From the NCBI RefSeq assembly GCF_001411555.2, contig NC_049902.1, positions 10,113,985 through 10,177,984 on the forward strand: a stretch of DNA of 64,000 nt. The letters are read 5' to 3'. Both the position numbers and the translations under genes were made by a program. Shown here piece by piece: positions 11,956-21,534 of the stretch (positions within the stretch are counted from its first letter, which is position 1; the number at the start of each line of letters is the position of its first letter). The notes below the pieces were generated by a model. That model was not told the origin of the DNA, did no database searches, and saw nothing but the letters and a program-made list of their open reading frames with translations. The stretch is from Juglans regia (lineage: Eukaryota > Streptophyta > Magnoliopsida > Fagales > Juglandaceae).

Positions 11956-12490
11956 AGCATTAATTATAAGACCGGGGGATGCATTTGTAAGATAAATTGG
12001 TAGATGCCCGTAGGTTGGCCTAGTCTCCCTTGCTGAGCTTGACTTGGAATATGTTGTGAACGCATTTACCAAAAAAGATATTTATTTATTTATTGAAACC
12101 GTGTAATTTGATAATTAATTTTTTATTTAATGATTAAAAATGATTATTAATAAAATTATATATTTAAAAAAAATTATTAAAAATATTAAAAAAATACGTA
12201 AAAGTAATTAAAAAAATAAAAATTTTAAATATACTATAAAATAATAAATAATATATCATTATCCTCTTCTATATCACCCCCTAAAGTACTAAATCCACTA
12301 TGTAAATCTGTTAAAAAAACTTCTTCAGACTTTTTGAGACAATGAGACGAGCTAGTTTTCAAAAGATGTGTGCAAAATTTGTGCGCTTGGAGCATGAACA
12401 GATCAATATTGTTGAGGTCAATACTTCTTCAACAAGTTCATTTTTAATTTACCCCTTTATATCCGTTCTTAGGCTTGGCTACCGTCAAGG
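11955..12490 (+). repeat. LRK10L upstream module, copy U1
   Basis: Begins with GCATTAATTATAAGACCGGGG and runs through a conserved series: GCATTTGTA, GGTAGATGCC, TAGGTTGG, GTCTCCCTTG, CTTGACTTGGAA, then an AT-rich part, then CAAAAGATGTGTGCAAAATTT, GGAGCATGAACAGATCAATA and CCTTTATATCCGTTCTTAGG. The same series lies upstream of the relict LRK10L starts at 19327 and 24968 and of gene 2. No gene follows this copy; a MITE and a hAT fragment take its place. Confidence 0.8.
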
Positions 12491-12504
12491 AAGCTTTTCT
12501 TAAT

Positions 12505-12715
12505 TTAAACTAATCATTATAATTTTTTCAAACTAATCATAACAATTTTTTTAACTTTTCAAATAAAAAATAAAAAATAATTCAATTTTTTCACATCTCA
12601 AAATAAAAATAATATTCTAATAACATAATATTTTTTATTCAACATTTTCTCTCTTATTTTTCAAAACACAATGAATATTTATCTCAAAACTATCTCACTA
12701 CTATTCACAAATCGG
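12505..12715 (-). mobile_element. MITE copy 1 (reverse orientation)
   Basis: Reverse complement of the shared MITE body: CAAATAAAAAATAAAAAATA then ATTCAATTTTTTCACATCTC, ATAATATTCTAATAAC, and TCTCACTACTATTCACAAAT at the end. Ends are not exact. Confidence 0.65.
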
Positions 12716-12862
12716 ACCTGAACCGATAAAACCGAAAGTACCGATTTAGGAGGGTAACTAGTGCGGTATCAGTTTTTGAAAATGCAAAACTGATATATAT
12801 TAGTTTGGTCCTAGAATTTGTCTAAAACTGAACCAAACTAGACCGGTTACACCCCTAGTTAG
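12716..12862 (-). mobile_element. Right-end fragment of a hAT-type nonautonomous element
   Basis: Contains CCGATTTAGG, TGCGGTATCAGTTTTTGAAA, GAACCAAACTAGACCGG and ends TTACACCCCTA. The same order is found in the 46339-47113 element. Only this part remains; it adjoins the Tat-type remnant. Confidence 0.6.
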
Positions 12863-13090
12863 GGCACAAATGGGAAGATCAACCTTTTCGACAAACCCTT
12901 TCTCATTGACACAGCCATCGCGAGGGAGTTCCAGGAGTACTGAGTCTAGAATCCCATAAGTGTGGCGCAGATTCATCGAGTCCCTGGCAGTGAGGGTGGG
13001 GTGCCACCCAAAACCTTCAAAGTACGAGATGTCTTTAGCAGAAGAAGATTCCAGGGCAGCAAGGCTTTGGGATGTTTTTCGTTGGGCCAT
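12862..13090 (-). pseudogene. Antisense ORF fragment of a second Tat-type element
   Basis: The minus-strand product MAQRKTSQSLAALESSSAKD followed by GWHPTLTARDSMNLRHTYGI and LLELPRDGCVNEKG aligns by eye with the start of the antisense ORF at 4642-4330 (same spacing of Trp-His, the LRHTY/LSDFF block and the LP.DGC/IPEAGC block). Only about the first 90 residues remain; the rest of the element to the left is lost. Confidence 0.6.
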
Positions 13091-13244
13091 GAGAATGACA
13101 AAGAAGCAAAGAGAAAGGAAGAAATGGGGAAGGTTAGTTGCAGATAAAGAAGTCGAGCTAGTGGGGTCTCAAGAACGTAAAGAAGAAATGAAGAAATCGA
13201 GAAGAAGACGAAAAATGAGAAAGAGTAGGAAAATGAAGAGCAGG

Positions 13245-13875
13245 TGATAACTACAAACCATCATTACCTGACTAGATGACGTGACTGAAAAAGAATGTGG
13301 CGACAGTTACGGGGTAAGGTAGGCATGTTTACCAAGTTTAAAATTTCCACCTCTTAATAAGTGGAAACGATGAGTAAAGTAATAAATAGGCCAGCAGGGT
13401 AATCCATAGATCTAAATTCCCTAGTAGGTAGTATAGGGTCTTAAATGTCCTCGATTGAATAACGTAAGATATTTATAATTCCTTCATTACGAATTCTCCA
13501 CAGTTACATGCGAAAGAAATTAGTGGGGTAATTGTAGGACTTAACTAAGGACCCAAGGCCCATCATCCATAAAGGGTAGCTACTCAAAAGATTCGTGTAG
13601 CTTAACGAAAACCCTAGTCGACCAATTTATTAGGAAGGGATAAACTTCGTATTATGAATATGGATCACGTGGTAATTAAATAATTTTGATACATCAAGTA
13701 TAAGTCTTCTAAATTCTAATGGTTAAATATTGTGCAAAGTTAATCAGTTTATAGTATTTATTCAATATTTTCTACCCCTCTATATAGAGACAACAATTAA
13801 CTTTCGAACTATCTAATTGAGCATTCTTAAATTATTATTTCTTATTTATTGTTGATTTAAGTATTAGAGGTGTCA
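13245..13875 (+). mobile_element. 3' LTR of the second Tat-type element
   Basis: Starts TGATAACTAC after a purine-rich tract (AGGAAAATGAAGAGCAGG), has a TATA-like CTATATAGAGACA at about 13780, and ends ATTTAAGTATTAGAGGTGTCA. Its ordering and end resemble the LTR at 4811-5464. With the ORF fragment it forms the 3' remnant of an old insertion. The following 13876-14630 holds only AT-rich sequence in which I see no gene. Confidence 0.6.
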
Positions 13876-14629
13876 CATGCATACCATATCGTTTACATAC
13901 TAATTTATTGTTAAAGATCACGATTGATGGTAAAACACGTATTTACATTTTTATTTTTAATATTTTAAAAGATTCTACTCTATGAAGTGATGTAATGTGA
14001 TCGTGATTTTAAAAGATCTGTCTCTTTTAAAATATAAAAGAGGAATAGGAGAAGTGACATATGTGGTTGTGAGCAAAGTTCCTTAAGAGCTTCCTCAGAT
14101 TAGTTAAAAGTTAGATTTATTGTATATTTAGTTGTTGGAGAGTAAAATATATTCATAATAGATTAGTTTAGTTAATAGTGACTTTTAAAAATTTTTTTAG
14201 ATTTAAAAATTACTATACATACATCAAATATATATTTTATTCATTACTTATATCTCATTTCTTTTTTATCACATATTTTATCACAAGTGGTATATTAATT
14301 TGAATTAGTGATATATTAATTTAATTAAAATATAACTATTAATTAATATATAATAGGTATAATAGTAAATATGATAAATTAAATAAATTAATAATTAAAA
14401 AAATTAAATATTTTTAAAATGATTAGTTATTCATTATTATATAATAAATTAATAGATAATAGAGATTTGATGTAAATAATTAAACTTAAATTTATTTTAT
14501 ATTATTTTATTATTATAGAATATAAAAATAATTATTTTAATATAAAAATTTACGTAAATAATTATTTTAATATAAAAATCTAATGTAGAGTTTGACTGTT
14601 TGGATAAGATTGGTATACAAATCCAAAGA

Positions 14630-14810
14630 GTCTAAAAGCATTGATTGCAAGACTGGGAGATGCATTTGTACGATAAATCGGTAGCTGCCAGTAGGTTGGG
14701 CTCGTCTCCCTCGGTGGGCTTGACTTGGAACAAGTTGTAGACGCATTTACCAAAAACAAATATATATTTATTTATTTATTTAAACCGAGTAATTGAGAAG
14801 TGAGACGTGT
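14630..14810 (+). repeat. LRK10L upstream module, copy U2 (first half)
   Basis: Contains GCATTGATTGCAAGACTGGGA, GATAAATCGGTAGCTGCCAG, TAGGTTGGGCTCGTCTCCCT and CTTGACTTGGAACAAGTTGT. It is followed after the MITE at 14845-15050 by a second, related module (U3). The same pair is repeated at 17363-17850 and 31951-33530. Confidence 0.8.
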
Positions 14811-14844
14811 TTTTCAAGTGTGATGTGGTTGTGAGAGAAGTCCC

Positions 14845-15050
14845 TTATGTTTCGTTTGGATATTGAAGTGAGTTGAGTTGAGTTGAGTTAAGATGATAAA
14901 ATATTATTATAATATTATTTTTTAATATTATTATTATTTTAAAATTTAAAAATATTGAATTGTTTATTATATTTTATATTAAAATTTAAAAAAATTATAA
15001 TAATAAATTGAGATGAGTTGAGAGATGTTTGTCATCCAAACGAAACTTAA
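14845..15050 (+). mobile_element. MITE copy 2 (Tourist/Harbinger-like), with empty site elsewhere
   Basis: Terminal inverted repeats read TGTTTCGTTTGGAT and ATCCAAACGAAAC. The flanks are CCCTTA on the left and TTAAAGGCG on the right. The same locus without the element reads AGTCCCTTAAAGGCGATG at about 17563 and AGTCCCTTAAAAGCGACG at about 32404. The difference defines a TTA (possibly CTTA) target duplication, as expected of PIF/Harbinger-type elements. It has no coding capacity. Confidence 0.85.
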
Positions 15051-15117
15051 AGGCGATGTAGACGTGTATGCCTTGGCACTCCCCAGCGTTTGGATAAGAT
15101 TAGTATACAAATCCAAT

Positions 15118-15453
15118 GAGGCCAAGGCATTAATTGCAAGACTGGGGCATGCATTTAAATTGGTAGCTACGGGTAGGTTGGGCTAGTCTCCCTGAGCTTG
15201 ACTTGGATAAAGTTGCGTATTTATCAAAAACGATATTTATTTATTTATTGAAATCGAGTAATTTGATAATTATTTCTTTATTTAATAATTAGAAAAATAT
15301 TATTAATAAAATTAGATTTTTTTAATTCCTTTTAACCATTAAAAACATTAAAAATATTTTAAAAAAATAAAAATTTCAAATGCACTATAAAATAATAAAA
15401 AAATATTATTATCCTCTCCAATATCACTCCTACTAAAACCACTCTGCAAATCT
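15118..15453 (+). repeat. LRK10L upstream module, copy U3
   Basis: GCATTAATTGCAAGACTGGGG followed by GGTAGCTACGGGTAGG, GTCTCCCTGAGCTTGACTTGG, the AT-rich middle, CCTCTCCAATATCACTCC and CCACTCTGCAAATCTG. It stops there and lacks the later AAAAGATGTGTGCAAAATTT part. The following 15454-16010 is AT-rich and holds no recognisable gene. Confidence 0.8.
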
Positions 15454-16009
15454 GTAAGAGTATTGATATTGAATTAGTTAAATATCTTTTTATTATTAAA
15501 TTTAATAAATATCATCTATATTTATTTTATATTGAATTAACTAAATTATTTTCATCTAAAAGATAAATTATAATAAATTCATTCTTTTTTTTCAAATATG
15601 AAAAGAGCAATAGAACATCTAAAAATATTTTTTAAGATTATTATATTATAGATATGAGATTTTTATTTACATATAAGATTTTACTATTTATATATATGAG
15701 ATTATTATATTATAAATTTTTGGATTGTGAAAATGAAAATGAATATGATTGTTAAAGTTTATTGAAGATTATGAAAATAAAATAAACAAGTAATTAAAAA
15801 ATAAAAATTAATTAAAAAAATAAATAATAATAATATTTTATTATTATAGAGAATGTGATGATTAATCTAATGTAAATTTTAAATTTTAAATGATTAATTA
15901 AAAGTAAAAAAATTACATATTAATCAAAATTTAAAAAGTAAAATAACCAACCCAATGGTAACGCTCTAGAAATCATTTTATTTTTTTAGATTCTCCAGTT
16001 TCTTATGAC

Positions 16010-17110
16010 GCGCATATATAATTAGTAAACACTTTAAATACACAAAGGTAGCTATATAGATGACAGTTGCAAACTTTTAATTGAAGCATTTTGTAATTTT
16101 CATGTATTATAATTTTGTGTTTTGTAATGTAATTTAATTTAATATGTAGTGAATTTCATTATTGCATGTATTTTACATGAAAATTATTGAATTTTTTTTA
16201 AGATGCATTTAGATAAAATGGCAATAATTGTTTTAAATATAAAATATGCTTTTCAATATTGTTTTCAGCATTATTTTTTTGCCTTTATTTAAAAAAAATA
16301 ATAAAAAAAAAAACTCAGGTTGAAGATCATAATCCTGATTTAGTTCCGGATCGGGTCATAATTCAGGTATACCCAGACTAAAACCCTGCTTGGGTTTGAA
16401 ACCCGGGTATACCTGGGTACCCGAGTCGTAATTCAGATGAATACTCATACTGAAAGTATATGGAGGTTTGAGGCTCCTTGAAAACCTTATTCAAGAATCA
16501 ATAAAGTGGCTTCTTAGTTTCTCTCCCTCTTTTCTTGATCACTTTCTTGTTTCCAATCTTTTCTTGCTCTGAGTTATGGGTTGGTGTTGGTATCTCATGT
16601 GATAGCTTATAAGTGTAGGAAAGAGTAAATCCACGAAAGCCACAGTGGTCAAGATGTCTCATGTCTTTAAGCCGGAAAGGAAATCGGATGGCTGGGCCGC
16701 TGCCTCCACAATGTAATTCTTCACACACATTTTTGCCTCCTACATGGTGGTCCATGTTAAGAACTTGATGGGGTGGAGTTTGAAGATATGCAGAGACTAA
16801 AACGAACATTTGAAGTGAACTGTTGAAGATGAAATAGTGTCGTGCAGGATCGAAGGAATACAACGTATTGGCAAGTTGGAGGACGACATCGTGCAAATCT
16901 CAAACGGGAAAGTCTAGTTGTGTTTTTAAGTACTTGTGTCTTAAATGTAGTATTTTAGTATTTATATTTCTATTGTATCTGTAGGATCAGTTTAGTAATA
17001 TGCTTGTTAGTTTGTTAGTGTCAAAAAGAATATGTACTAGGATGGGGAAAGACGTAGATGATTCTAAAAATTATTACAAATGTATTGATGTTTGGGAGGA
17101 TTTAGGTTTT
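16010..17110 (-). repeat. Duplicated block around the ATL-like exon, copy 1
   Basis: The text from ATATAATTAGTAAACACTTT to TTTGGGAGGATTTAGGTTTT recurs nearly base for base at 25878-26995, and in more diverged form at 19380-20340 and 25030-25590. The block contains the minus-strand ATL-like exon. Its left part (16010-16330) has only AT-rich non-coding sequence. Confidence 0.85.
16498..16896 (-). pseudogene. RING-H2 ATL20/21/22-like N-terminal exon, isolated copy 1
   Basis: Minus-strand open frame of 132 residues. It contains NVCEELHCGGSGPAIRFPF followed by CGFRGFTLSY, which is the Cys pattern of the extracellular galacturonan-binding (GUB_WAK) domain as found at the start of ATL20-22-type RING-H2 proteins. 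The second half of the domain, the membrane segment and the RING finger are absent here and nearby, and the Cys expected after FTLS is Tyr. The frame ends in a Lys-rich tail that is probably intronic. It could also be a receptor-kinase relative; the GPAIRFPF form favours ATL. Four copies of the region exist in the window, two of them open. Confidence 0.6.
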
Positions 17111-17128
17111 GTTAAAAACTCAACTAAC

Positions 17129-17357
17129 CCGTTTGTTTTCAGAGATGAGATGAGATGAGATGAGATGAGTTGAGATTAAAGTTAAAAAATTGAATAAAAT
17201 ATTGTTAAAATATATTTTTTAATATTATTGTTGTTTTGAGATTTGAAAAAGTTGAATTGTTTATTTTATTTTGTATGGAAATTTGGAAAAATTATAATGA
17301 TGAGGTGAGATGAGATGAGATGAGATGAGATGTTTTTGGAAAACAAACAACGCCTAA
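17129..17357 (+). mobile_element. MITE copy 3
   Basis: Starts near CCCGTTTGTTTTCAGAGATG, has GATGAGATGAGATGAG at both ends, the shared body (TGTTTTGAGATTTGAAAAAG, TTGAATTGTTTATTT, ATTATAATGATGAG) and ends GGAAAACAAACAACGCCTAA. The two ends are inverted repeats with mismatches. Confidence 0.8.
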
Positions 17358-17362
17358 GAGTC

Positions 17363-17545
17363 TAAGGCATTAATTGCAAGACTGGGGGATGCATTTGTAC
17401 GATAAATGGGTAGCTGCCAGTAGGTTGGGCTAGTCTTCCTCGGTGGGCTTGACTTGGAACAAGTTGTAGACACATTTAAAAAAAAAAAGAGAGAAGATAT
17501 TTATTTATTTATTTAAACCGAGTAATTTGGTAATTGAAAAGTGAG
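17363..17545 (+). repeat. LRK10L upstream module, copy U4
   Basis: GCATTAATTGCAAGACTGGGG, GATAAATGGGTAGCTGCCAG, TAGGTTGGGCTAGTCTTCCT and CTTGACTTGGAACAAGTTGT. It forms a pair with U5, separated by the spacer AGTCCCTTAAAGGCGATG and GACGTGTATGTCTTAGCACT, the empty site for MITE copy 2. Confidence 0.8.
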
Positions 17546-17650
17546 ATATGTGGTTGTGAGAGAAGTCCCTTAAAGGCGATGTAGACGTGTATGTCTTAGC
17601 ACTCCCTAGTCCTCTGAGTATTTGGATAAGATTAGTATACAAATCCAACG

Positions 17651-17852
17651 AAGCTAAGGCATTAATTGCAAGACTGGGGCATGCATTTAAAGTGATAGCT
17701 GCCGGTAGGTTGGGCTAGTCTCCCTGAGCTTGACTTGGATCAAGTTGTAAACGTATTTATCAAAAAAGATATTTATTCATTTATTGAAATCGAGTAATTT
17801 GATAATTATTTATTTATTTAATAATTAAAAAATATTATTTATAAAATTATTT
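17651..17852 (+). repeat. LRK10L upstream module, copy U5 (truncated)
   Basis: GCATTAATTGCAAGACTGGGG, TAGGTTGGGCTAGTCTCCCT, GAGCTTGACTTGGATCAAG and the AT-rich middle up to ATTTATAAAATTAT. It is then replaced abruptly by the isocitrate dehydrogenase fragment; in the related copy at about 32660 the module runs on as ATTTTTTTTAATTCC. Confidence 0.75.
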
Positions 17853-18100
17853 GATATGCAGATGACCATTTTATTTACTTGTACCATTGAATTACAAGGT
17901 ACGAGCACCAATTCATTGATGATATGGTGGCTTATGCTCTCAAGAGTGAAGGAGGTTATGTATGGGCATGCAAGAACTATGATGGTGATGTCCAGAATGA
18001 TTTCCTAGCCCAAGGTATGTATACAAACCACTGAGGACCTAAATTTAAACTTTTTATTTTGTAAGATATACATTTTTCTGGGCATATATTACTTTTTTCT
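17853..18100 (+). pseudogene. NADP-isocitrate dehydrogenase exon fragment
   Basis: From about 17899 the reading is [19 protein letters not shown] followed by [20 protein letters not shown], ending at GCCCAAG before GTATGTAT, a good splice donor. This is the conserved exon of NADP-dependent isocitrate dehydrogenase in which Arg of YEHR is changed to Gln and Ser of VQSDF to Asn. Flanking bases look like intron, and the acceptor (ACAAGGTAC) is degraded. Only this one exon of the enzyme is present. It is a captured or transposed fragment, embedded between an LRK10L upstream module and a MITE. Confidence 0.85.
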
Positions 18101-18116
18101 GATCACTAACTTCTAA

Positions 18117-18335
18117 GGGTAGGTTTGGGGGGTGAGATGAGAATTTTATATTTTGTTTTGAAGTTTAAAATATTAAGTTTTAATATTATTATTGTTTTAG
18201 AATTTGAAAAAAGTGTATTGGGATTTGAAAAAGTTGAATTGTTTATTATATTTTATATGGAGATTTGAAAAAGGTGTAATGATGAGATGAGATGAGATGA
18301 GAATTTTGTGTTTTATTTTTGCCCCAAACCTGCCC
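18117..18335 (+). mobile_element. MITE copy 4 with TAA target duplication
   Basis: Ends are GGGTAGGTTTGGGG and CCCCAAACCTGCCC, flanked on both sides by TAA (18114-18116 and 18336-18338). The body has the shared GAATTGTTTATTATATTTTA and GATGAGATGAGATGAGA motifs. The TAA duplication points to PIF/Harbinger-like mobilisation. Confidence 0.85.
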
Positions 18336-18568
18336 TAAATGTGCTGGTGCGTTGTCTTTAACATTTTGTTTTCTAAAAGAATTTTTAGCTCCATAAAAAT
18401 TATGGGTGACATCTTGGATCTCTTGTATATGAAGGTAGAATGTAAAAATTAAAAAAAATTACATAACTTCATCAATAATAACTTTTTAACTATTAATAAT
18501 AAATAAAATAAGATATTCGAGATAATTTTGAGAAGGAAACTCATAAAATTAAGGAAACTTATAAAATT

Positions 18569-18745
18569 AAGGATGCGTTTAGATATTAAATTAAATTGAG
18601 TTGAGTTGAACTAATAAAATATTATGAAAATATTATTATTATTTTAAAATTTAAAAAAATTAAATTATTTATTATATTTTATATTGAAATTTAAAAAAAT
18701 TATAATGATGGATTGAGATAATTGAATTTTCAAATCAATCCGAAT
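18569..18745 (+). mobile_element. MITE copy 5
   Basis: Begins GGATGCGTTTAGATATTAAA and has the shared AT-rich body. The same insertion with the same flanks is present at 24182-24350, so it was copied as part of a larger duplicated block (18520-19345 and 24160-24985). Confidence 0.75.
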
Positions 18746-18784
18746 TATTTTTAAGAGGAAAAATCAGAACAGACAAAATACATT

Positions 18785-19326
18785 ATCAGCTGCGTGTTCC
18801 CGGAAATTGATCTAGTGTCATACGCTATTAATCGCAAGACTGCGGGATGCATCTGTACGATAAATTGGTAGCTGCCGGTAGGTTGTAAACGCATTTATCA
18901 AAAAAGATATTTATTTATTACAACCGAGTAATTTGATAATTATTTTTTATTTAATAATTAAAAAAATAACTATTAATAAAATTATATTTTTTAAATTTTT
19001 TTAATGATTAAGAATATTAAAAAAATATTTTAAAAAATAATAAAAAAATAAAAATTTTAAATACACTATAAAATAATAAAAAATATATTATTATCCTCAA
19101 CAATATCACTCTACTAAATCTACTATGCAAATCTGTTAAAAAAAACTTCTTTCACACTTTTTGAGATACTTTTCAAAAGATGTGTGCAAAATTTGTACGC
19201 TTGGAGCATGACCAGATAAATATTGTTGAGGTCAACAACTTCTTCCTTCACCAAGTCCATTTTTAATTTACCCCTTTACATCATCCGTTCTTAGGCTTGG
19301 GTACTCTCTCTCTCTCTCTCTCTCTC
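18785..19326 (+). repeat. LRK10L upstream module, copy U6, with relict gene start
   Basis: Begins GCGTGTTCCCGGAAATTGAT, continues through the module landmarks (AAGACTGCGGGATGCATC, GGTAGCTGCCGGTAGG, CAAAAGATGTGTGCAAAATTT, GGAGCATGACCAGATAAATA) and ends in a CT-repeat just before an ATG. It has the position of an LRK10L promoter and leader. Confidence 0.8.
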
Positions 19327-19360
19327 AATGGCAAGAGGAATAATCATGAACTTTTAGATT
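19327..19360 (+). pseudogene. Relict start of an LRK10L gene (copy A)
   Basis: The text CTCTCTCTCAATGGCAAGAGGAAT is shared with LRK10L gene 1 (21535) and gene 2 (33888). Here translation would give MARGIIMNF and then stop at TAG, and nothing of the ectodomain follows. Instead the sequence passes into a duplicated ATL-like block. Confidence 0.75.
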
Positions 19361-19379
19361 AACTTAATTAGGAGAACCT

Positions 19380-20340
19380 GCATACCAATGAAAATTATTG
19401 AATTTTTTGAAGATACATTTAGATCAAAAGGCAATAATTGTTTTAAAGCTTTTCAACATTATTTTTTTTTGTTGAAAAAAATTTAAAACTATAGGCCTTT
19501 ATTTTTAAAAAGAAAATAAGAAAAACCCAGTTTGAAGACCGGAACCCGAATTTGGCTCCGGACCGGGTCATAATCCAGGTATACTCGGGCCGAAACTTGA
19601 CTCTGATTTGAAATTCGAATACCTGGACCGGAATCTGGATGAACACTCTTACTGGAAGTGTATGGAGGTTTGAGGCACCTCGAAAATCTTATTCAAGAAT
19701 CAATAAAGTGGATTCTTGGTTTCTTTTATCTCTTTCCTTGATCACTTTCTTGTTTCCATTATTTTCTTGTTATGAGTTCTGGGTTGGTGTTGGTATCTCG
19801 TGTGATACTTTACAAGTTATAAGTGCAAGAAAGAGTAAATCCAGGAAAGCCACAATGGTCAAGATGTCTCATGTCTTTAAGCCGGAAAGGAAATCGGATG
19901 GCTGGGCCGCTGCCTCCACAATGTAATTCTTCACACACATTTTTGCCTCCTACGTGGTGGTCCATGTTAGGAATCTAACGGGATGGAGTTCAAAGATATG
20001 CAGAGGCTAAAATGAGTAGTTGAAGTGAACTGTTGAAGATGAAATGGTGTCGTGCAGGATTAAATGAATACGGTGTATTGGCAGGTTAGAGGATGATCTC
20101 GTGTAGATCATCTCAAACGGGAAAGTCTAGTTGTGTTTTTAAGTACTTGTGTCTTAAACGCAGTGTTTTAGCATTTGTATTTCTATTGTATCTATAAGGT
20201 CAATTTAGTAATATGTTAGTTTGTTAGTGTCAGAAAGGGGAATATGTACTGGGGTGGGGAAAGACGTAGATCATTCTAAAAATTATTATAAATGTATTGA
20301 CCATTTGGGAGAATTTGGATTTTGTTAAAAACCAAACTAT
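19380..20340 (-). pseudogene. ATL-like exon block, diverged copy 2
   Basis: Aligns with 16200-17110. The minus-strand GUB_WAK exon sequence is recognisable between about 19680 and 20110 (CTTTAAGCCGGAAAGGAAAT, GGCTGGGCCGCTGCCTCCAC, CACACACATTTTTGCCTCCT) but its frame is broken by small indels. The remainder is non-coding. Confidence 0.7.
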
Positions 20341-20670
20341 TAATCCAAAAGTTCTAGAATTATTAGATATTAATTTGATTAAATATTTAACTCTTGGAAT
20401 TATAACATGTTTTTTCTCGAACAATCACTATCAATTTCAATTACAAGAAGAAGGAATACGAGATCACCATTTCTGATCTTCTCTGATCAGTAATGTATAT
20501 TATATAAAAAATAAATAAATAAATAAAAGGACCATTCGAAGTCTAGTCAATAATTTGTTGTAAAAGACCGAAGAGGATAATGATATTTTGTCATTCTTTT
20601 TTTTTTTTAAATCTTTTTTAAACCACAGTACACGCCTTCTAGCTCTTCTACCGCGGATTATCAATTTTTT
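20340..20670 (+). repeat. Duplicated non-coding block shared with 28090-28330, holding a MITE empty site
   Basis: Bases 20360-20380 read AGATATTAATTTGATTAAA, the empty form of the site that holds a MITE at 27046-27904. Bases 20440-20670 (AGGAATACGAGAT, CTCTGATCAGTAATGTATAT, TCTAGCTCTTCTACCGCG) recur at 28090-28330. No coding sequence was seen. Confidence 0.75.
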
Positions 20671-20689
20671 TTTAAAAATGCTGATACTC

Positions 20690-21100
20690 AGAGTCAGTGC
20701 TATCCACTGCGTGTTCCCGGCAATTGATCTAGTGTAAATGGTATATTTGGGTATGAAAAGTTTTGAAAAGAGGGCATCTTGAATTTATTTTGAAGAGAAA
20801 TTATATTAATTAATTGTGATATTTAATCATAAAGTGATGTTAATTTATCTTTTTTAAAAGATGAAGAGAAAGAAGTGCGAGATATGGGGTCCAGTGAAGA
20901 GTCTCTCTCGGTGGCCTTGACTTGGAACAAGCTACGGGTAATTTCCTCGCAAATACATTTAATAAAGATATTTAGTTGGCACAAAGATATTATTTTTCTA
21001 ATACCCAAAGATATTTATTTATTTGCCTTAATTGGGTTGCCACAATCGCAAGTCAATTTACATGCTTAATTATCCATTATTTTAACTCACTCTTAGGTGC
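20690..21100 (+). repeat. Diverged LRK10L upstream sequence before gene 1
   Basis: Carries GCGTGTTCCCGGCAATTGAT and later TCTCTCGGTGGCCTTGACTT, GGAACAAGCT, scattered landmarks of the upstream module. Bases 21140-21300 after it are a MITE copy. Confidence 0.6.
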
Positions 21101-21139
21101 CTACCAAATGTCATGTGTATATATAAAGCCTTCTTCAAT

Positions 21140-21300
21140 TTGACATAATTTTTTAATAATTTAATAATTTAATTTTTTTTAATTTTCAAATAAAATAAAA
21201 TAAATAATTCAATTTTTTTAAAATTTTAAACAAAAATAATATTAAAAAAATATATTCTAATAATATTTTATTTAATTTTTATTTCTTCTCATCTTATACA
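21140..21300 (-). mobile_element. MITE copy 6 (reverse orientation) upstream of LRK10L gene 1
   Basis: Has TAATTCAATTTTTTTAAAATT, ATATTCTAATAATATTTTATT and TTCTTCTCATCTTATACAC, the reverse complement of the shared MITE body. It lies about 200 bp before the start of gene 1. Confidence 0.65.
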
Positions 21301-21419
21301 CATTAATATAAATAATTTTGTTTTTTAATTTTTAAATATTCATAATCATTAAAAAAAAATATATAAATTCATTAGATACTATCTTAATTATTAAAGAAAT
21401 AAAAATAAAATAAAAAAAT

Positions 21420-21445
21420 ATATATATATATAAATAAAAAGGTTA
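21420..21445 (+). promoter_or_regulatory. TATA-like promoter element of LRK10L gene 1
   Basis: An (AT)n run ending in TATATAAATAAAAAGG lies about 95-105 bp before the chosen ATG. Gene 2 has TATATATATAAAGACA at a similar distance. Placement is by position and composition only. Confidence 0.4.
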
Positions 21446-21534
21446 GTATAAATATTTTAATAGTCATACAGACTGCCATTTTTCATACTCATTTATATTC
21501 AATGATTCAGTCAGTCAATATGCTCTCTCTCTCA

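Noticed and set aside
13000..13247. Lys/Arg-rich plus-strand frames at 12960-13247
   Set aside because: Opposite strand of the Tat antisense ORF remnant and its purine-rich tract; no domain.
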